A stretch of DNA of 43,748 nucleotides from Bacteroidaceae bacterium. GTDB taxonomy: Bacteria > Bacteroidota > Bacteroidia > Bacteroidales > Bacteroidaceae. Made by a program: the position numbers and the translations under genes. The stretch is from contig JAEEZS010000065.1 of NCBI GenBank assembly GCA_016291905.1, positions 1 through 43,748 of the forward strand. The letters run 5' to 3'. This document shows positions 39,838 through 43,748 of this stretch, piece by piece. The notes beneath the pieces were generated by a model. The model was given only the letters and a program-made list of their open reading frames with translations. It was not told the origin of the DNA and searched no databases. Positions within the stretch are counted from its first letter, which is position 1; each line of letters starts with the position of its first letter.

Positions 39838-41004
39838 ATGGCAACGCAACTCTCGTTCAGCTGGGGCACTGAGGAACCCGAAGTCAAGCAACGCCTGCTG
39901 GTAACAGGCGCCAGCGGCTTCATCGGCTCCTTCATGGTGGAGAAGGCTCTGAAGAAGGGCTACGACGTGTGGGCAGGTATCCGCAGCACCAGCAGCCGAC
40001 AGTATCTTCAGGACGAACGCATCCACTTCATTGAGCTGGACTACAGCCACGTGGACCGCCTTCACGACCAACTGCTCCGCTTTAAGCAGGAGCACGACGG
40101 ACGGGGCTGGGACTACATCATCCATTGCGCAGGCGCCACCAAGTGCCCCAATAAGGAGGTCTTCTACCAAGTGAACTTCGTGGGCACAAAGAACTTCATC
40201 GACAGCCTGACACGCTGCCAGATGGTGCCGCGTCAGTTCATCTTCCTCAGCTCGCTGGGAGCCTGGGGCCCTCAGCACGAGCGTATGCCCCACCAGCCTA
40301 TCACGGCCGACGACGAGCCGCAGCCCAACACCGCCTACGGCGTGTCGAAGCTGTGCGTCGAGGAGTACCTGAAGGACGCCGAGCGCTTCCCGTGGGTAGT
40401 GTTCCGCCCGACGGGTGTCTATGGTCCGCGCGATAAGGACTACCTGCTGATGATGCAGAGCATCGCCCGCGGATGGGACTTCGCGCTGGGCTTCAAGCAT
40501 CAGGACATCACGTTCATCTACGTCCTCGACCTCGTGAAGGCCGTCTTCCTGGCCATCGAGAAAGGGGTGACCGAGCGGGCTTACTTCGTGGCCGACGGTG
40601 ACGTGCACACCGCCAAGGACTTCTCGATGCTGGTCAGGCAAGCACTCGGCAAGCGCTTCGTTGTCCGACTGACGGCGCCCCTTTGGCTGGGTCGGGCAGC
40701 GTGTGCCATCGGGAGCCTCTACAGCCGTCTATCGGGCAAGGCCGTGACGCTGAACACCGACAAATACCGCATCCTGAGCCAGCGCAACTGGCTGTGCGAC
40801 ACCGAGCCCCTCGCCAGCGAACTGGGCTTCACCGCCGACTATCCCCTCGAACGCGGCGTTGCCGAAACCATCGCCTGGTACAAACAGGAGGGCTGGATAA
40901 AACCCCCACGAACCCTCAAGGACATCGACTTCGCCAAAACCCTTAACGACATCAAGCGAGGCATCAAAGGCCTCATAAACCGCAAGTCAACAACCAGTAA
41001 ATAA
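39838..41004 (+). CDS. NAD-dependent epimerase/dehydratase (extended SDR)
   Basis: The 388-aa protein has the Rossmann motif VTGASGFIGSF near residue 20, the active-site Ser in FLSSLGAWGP and YGVSK as the YxxxK pair. It belongs to the nucleotide-sugar epimerase/dehydratase or hydroxysteroid-dehydrogenase-like group; the substrate cannot be read. Residues beyond about 330 (PPRTLKDIDFAKTL) form a basic tail. The start at 39838 is preferred over a GTG two codons upstream. The aminopeptidase gene follows after 5 nt, so the two are cotranscribed. Confidence 0.88.
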   Translation: MATQLSFSWGTEEPEVKQRLLVTGASGFIGSFMVEKALKKGYDVWAGIRSTSSRQYLQDERIHFIELDYSHVDRLHDQLLRFKQEHDGRGWDYIIHCAGATKCPNKEVFYQVNFVGTKNFIDSLTRCQMVPRQFIFLSSLGAWGPQHERMPHQPITADDEPQPNTAYGVSKLCVEEYLKDAERFPWVVFRPTGVYGPRDKDYLLMMQSIARGWDFALGFKHQDITFIYVLDLVKAVFLAIEKGVTERAYFVADGDVHTAKDFSMLVRQALGKRFVVRLTAPLWLGRAACAIGSLYSRLSGKAVTLNTDKYRILSQRNWLCDTEPLASELGFTADYPLERGVAETIAWYKQEGWIKPPRTLKDIDFAKTLNDIKRGIKGLINRKSTTSK

Positions 41005-41009
41005 ACGCT

Positions 41010-42407
41010 ATGCTATTCTCCAAGGAAACCTACATCACACGCCGTGCCACGCTGCGCCAGAAGGTCGGCAGCGGGCTTATCGTCATTATGGGCAACAACG
41101 AAGCGCCCTGCAACTACCCCGCCAATGCCTACGGGCCTCACCGTCAGGATTCGTCGTTCCTCTACTTTTTCGCCCAGCATCGTGAAGGGCTGGCAGGAGT
41201 CATCGATGCCGACACAGGCGAGGAGTGGCTCATCGGCGATGACCAGGACATCGAGGATATCATCTGGACGGGCTTCGTGCCCTCAGTCCACGACCTTGCC
41301 CTGGAAGCAGGCATCAGTCAGTCGGCTCCGATGAGCACGCTGAAAAGCCTCATCGATGGCGCACGAGCCAAGGGGCAGACGGTGCACTACCTGCCGCCTT
41401 ACCGCCACGACACGATGATCCAACTTGCCGACCTGCTTGGCATCCATCCCTTGGAGACACGGGCGAAAGCCAGCGTGGCGCTCATCAAGGCAGTCGTCGA
41501 TATGCGTGCCGTGAAGACAGCCGAAGAGATTGCCGAGATTGAACGGGCCATGGCCATCGGCTACGCGATGCACACGGCAGCCATGCGGGCCGTCCGCCCA
41601 GGCAACACCGAGAAAGCCATTGCAGGACTGATGGAGGGTATTGCCGTAGGCAGGGGAGCCAAGGTGTCGTTCAGCAGCATCGTCAGCCAGCACGGCGAAA
41701 TTTTCCACGGCTCGCCCTCGTTGCGTCCCCTTGAGGAAGGACGGCTGCTGCTCGTCGATGCAGGTGCCGAGACGGTGAACCACTACTGCTCCGATAACAC
41801 CCGCGTGACGCCCGTAAGTGGCAAGTTCACAGCACGCCAGAGGGACATCTACGACATCGTGGTTGCCTGTCACGACCTCGTCATTGCCAAGGCCCGTCCA
41901 GGCGTGAAGTGGCTGGATATGCACCTCGACGTCTGCCGCCTGATGGCCGAGCGGCTGAAGGACCTGGGGCTGATGAAGGGCAACGTGGAGGATGCCGTGA
42001 CCGCAGGCGCCCACGCCATGTTCCTCCAGCACGGACTGGGGCATATGATGGGTATGGACGTGCACGATATGGAGGGCCTCGGACAGGTCTATGTAGGCTT
42101 CGACGACGAAGTGCGCCCCAGCACCCAGTTCGGCACCAACTGCCTGCGTTGCGGACGCCGCATCCAGCCAGGATGGGTGCTCACCGACGAGCCGGGCATC
42201 TACTTCATCCCTGCCCTCATCGACCAGTGGCGTGGCGAGGGACTGTACAAGGAGTTCATCAACTACGACTTGCTGGACACCTATCGCGACTTCGGCGGCA
42301 TACGCCTCGAGGACGACTTGCTCATCACCCTCGACGGTTGCCGTGTGCTGGGTGAGCAGATAATCCCCTACCACGCCGACGATGTTGAGGCATTCATAGC
42401 ATCCTAA
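41010..42407 (+). CDS. pepP: Xaa-Pro aminopeptidase (M24B metallopeptidase)
   Basis: The 465-aa peptidase removes an N-terminal residue ahead of proline. The N-terminal AMP_N-type domain (about 1-150) contains QDSSFLYFFAQHREGLAGV. The pita-bread catalytic domain has the dinuclear metal ligands in LLVDAGAE, CSDNTRVTPV, QHGLGHMMGMDVHD, TDEPGIY and RLEDDLLIT. Length is normal. It is 5 nt after the epimerase gene, and convergent with glnN across a palindromic repeat element. Confidence 0.95.
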   Translation: MLFSKETYITRRATLRQKVGSGLIVIMGNNEAPCNYPANAYGPHRQDSSFLYFFAQHREGLAGVIDADTGEEWLIGDDQDIEDIIWTGFVPSVHDLALEAGISQSAPMSTLKSLIDGARAKGQTVHYLPPYRHDTMIQLADLLGIHPLETRAKASVALIKAVVDMRAVKTAEEIAEIERAMAIGYAMHTAAMRAVRPGNTEKAIAGLMEGIAVGRGAKVSFSSIVSQHGEIFHGSPSLRPLEEGRLLLVDAGAETVNHYCSDNTRVTPVSGKFTARQRDIYDIVVACHDLVIAKARPGVKWLDMHLDVCRLMAERLKDLGLMKGNVEDAVTAGAHAMFLQHGLGHMMGMDVHDMEGLGQVYVGFDDEVRPSTQFGTNCLRCGRRIQPGWVLTDEPGIYFIPALIDQWRGEGLYKEFINYDLLDTYRDFGGIRLEDDLLITLDGCRVLGEQIIPYHADDVEAFIAS

Positions 42408-42490
42408 TCCCTGCCGAAAAGAGCCTTTTACTTCATGCCGACGGCCTCGTCATCGGCGTTGTTGCCGTCATGGAATTGTTCATCGATTAG

Positions 42491-42606
42491 CAGACGTTGT
42501 TATTGTACCAAAGCGCTTGGGACACCTGTCCTAACGGGTTAGGTAAGGTGTCCCAACGGGTTAGGACACGTGTCCTAACGGCTTTGGACGATAAGAAAGG
42601 AAGCTG
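42491..42606. repeat. Palindromic repeat element, copy 2 (inverted relative to copy 1)
   Basis: Reading the minus strand gives the same order as 31186-31298: TTCTTATC, three 22-bp units starting CCGTTRGGACA, then GTACAATAACAACG. Middle units of the two copies are identical. Outer units differ (for example the palindrome GTTAGGACACGTGTCCTAAC here is in the first unit). The copy lies between convergent pepP and glnN. The rest of 42408-42648 shows no recognised feature. Confidence 0.85.
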
Positions 42607-42648
42607 CTCGCTGCTATTATATAAGGAATAGCAGAGTCTTAGCCCAGT

Positions 42649-43748
42649 TTACCGGATGAAAAGCAGCTCGCGGTACTTCGGCAGAGGCCAAAGGGCGTCG
42701 TCCACAATGAGCTCCAGCTTGTCAATCTGCCGACGGATGGTATCCAGCATGGGAGCGATGGTGTCGTGATAGGCAATGGCTTTCCGATGCTCATCGTCGA
42801 TTTTGTTGGCCACTTTGCGGGCTGCCACAAGCTCCTCCACCTGTGTCTCGATGTTGCTGGTGCGGAAGGCAATCTCCTCAATAAGCTTCATGTTGCGGGC
42901 GCTGAGCTCGTCGGCCTTCTCGGCAGGGAATATGTTGCGCATGCGCTCTACGTTGTTCAGCAGCTGGCTCTGGTAACGGGTTGCCACGGGGATGATGTGG
43001 TTCATGGAAAGGTCGCCGAGGACGCGGGCCTCTATCTGAATCTTCTTGGTGTAGGTCTCCCATTTCACCTCGTTGCGGGCCTCGAGTTCCTTCTTCGTCA
43101 TCACGCCCATGCTTTCGAACATGGCGATGCTGTCCGCATCGAGGTAGCGCTCGAAGATGATGGGGCAGCTGGTTTCCGTGTCGAGCCCACGCTGGGCAGC
43201 CTCGACTTTCCATTCGTCGCTGTAGCCGTTGCCGTCGAAGCGGATGGGCTTGCACGTCTTGATGTCCTCGCGGAGGATGTCGATGATGGCATGGAACGTG
43301 GCGTTGTGCTTTCCCTCCGTGAACTCCGGATTATTCACTATCGCTGCCATCCGCTCATCCACACGACGCTTGAAGTCCGTCAGGGCCTCTGCCACAGCGG
43401 TGTTCAGCGCAATCATGCCGCTGGCGCAGTTGGCCTCGCTGCCCACGGCACGGAACTCGAAACGGTTGCCCGTGAAGGCAAACGGGCTGGTGCGGTTGCG
43501 GTCGGTGTTGTCGATCAGCAGTTCGGGAATCTCGGGGATGTCGAGCTTCATGCCCTGCTTGCCGTCCATCTGGAAGAGGTCATCCTTGTCGGCCTTCTCA
43601 ATATGGTCGAGCAGCTCGCTCAGCTGCTTGCAGAGGAAGCTGGAGATGATGGCAGGCGGTGCGTCGTTGGCGCCCAGACGGTGGGCGCTGGTGGAGCTCA
43701 CGATGCTGGCATTCAGTAAGCCGTTGTGCTTCCAGACGCCCATCAGCG
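42649..43748 (-). CDS. glnN: Glutamine synthetase type III, C-terminal part (start outside window)
   Basis: The frame is open to the right edge, so only the last about 365 residues of a protein normally about 730 aa are present. Sequence such as MGVWKHNGLLNASIVSSTSAHRLGANDAPPA (described by its ends, at 43743 downward), FTGNRFEFRAVGSEANCA and RFDGNGYSDEW belongs to GSIII, the hexameric-ring glutamine synthetase typical of Bacteroidales. It assimilates ammonia into glutamine. The stop lies 43 nt from the palindromic element, which may serve as its transcription end. Confidence 0.95.
   Translation of the reverse strand, partial: LMGVWKHNGLLNASIVSSTSAHRLGANDAPPAIISSFLCKQLSELLDHIEKADKDDLFQMDGKQGMKLDIPEIPELLIDNTDRNRTSPFAFTGNRFEFRAVGSEANCASGMIALNTAVAEALTDFKRRVDERMAAIVNNPEFTEGKHNATFHAIIDILREDIKTCKPIRFDGNGYSDEWKVEAAQRGLDTETSCPIIFERYLDADSIAMFESMGVMTKKELEARNEVKWETYTKKIQIEARVLGDLSMNHIIPVATRYQSQLLNNVERMRNIFPAEKADELSARNMKLIEEIAFRTSNIETQVEELVAARKVANKIDDEHRKAIAYHDTIAPMLDTIRRQIDKLELIVDDALWPLPKYRELLFIR

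Noticed and set aside
39731..39844. 38-residue N-terminal extension of RNase R
   Set aside because: It overlaps the -7 box and the divergent promoter and does not resemble the family N-terminus.
42408..42490. Coding-like stretch (LHADGLVIGVVAVMELFID) after pepP
   Set aside because: It has no start codon upstream in frame, is very short, and I recognise no parent gene; it may be chance.

Overview
This 43.7 kb window looks like an ordinary chromosomal segment of a Bacteroidales bacterium, most likely Prevotellaceae, with fairly high GC. Three things point there: repeated promoters of the Bacteroidota type (TTTG, about 20 nt, then TAnnTTTG); family content such as GH97, GH106, type III glutamine synthetase, DUF3244-, DUF4199- and DUF6452-like proteins, and TlpA/DUF4369 lipoproteins; and the AT-rich intergenic simple repeats common in these genomes. 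I see no rRNA, tRNA, CRISPR array, transposase, integrase or phage gene. The genes at both edges (a small secreted protein on the left, glnN on the right) are cut by the window.

Layout. 1-6.3 kb: end of a secreted protein; pnp on the minus strand, divergent from a TlpA-like lipoprotein that has lost its CxxC; greA with a structured leader; a HIT protein; an EamA transporter. 6.3-16.5 kb: a GDP-mannose pyrophosphorylase, then a compact phosphonate cluster. That cluster has a three-domain nucleotidyltransferase/nucleotidyltransferase/PEP mutase protein, phosphonopyruvate decarboxylase, an iron-type alcohol dehydrogenase that is probably a phosphonoacetaldehyde reductase, and a Wzx-like flippase. 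A secreted GH106-like glycosidase follows. The gene set predicts 2-hydroxyethylphosphonate, activated as a CMP derivative, for decoration of a surface glycan or lipid. There is no aminotransferase for aminoethylphosphonate.

16.5-31.2 kb: a two-component system (histidine kinase plus a receiver-Fis regulator with no AAA+ domain) divergent from an efflux operon: TolC-like channel, FtsX/MacB-type permease, membrane-fusion protein, second permease, third permease, one ABC ATPase. Two promoters in this operon, upstream of the TolC gene and of permease 3, are clear copies of each other. Each carries a 17-bp dyad exactly 60 nt before the -7 box, with compensating base changes between the two arms. 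The regulator's own promoter sits so close to its start codon that the mRNA should be nearly leaderless. A membrane-anchored protein of unknown function with its own promoter follows.

31.2-42.6 kb: two inverted copies of a roughly 113-bp palindromic element built from three 22-bp units, each lying between convergent genes, bracket this region. Inside is a minus-strand run of eight genes (rnr, DUF4199, GT2, DUF6452 lipoprotein, DUF6048-like outer-membrane protein, mntP, apbE, GH97), followed by a plus-strand pair (NAD-dependent epimerase, Xaa-Pro aminopeptidase). The window ends in glnN.

The most interesting parts are the predicted hydroxyethylphosphonate pathway with its triple fusion, the duplicated operator/promoter module of the three-permease transporter with its leaderless AAA-less regulator, the palindromic element pair, and the greA leader.
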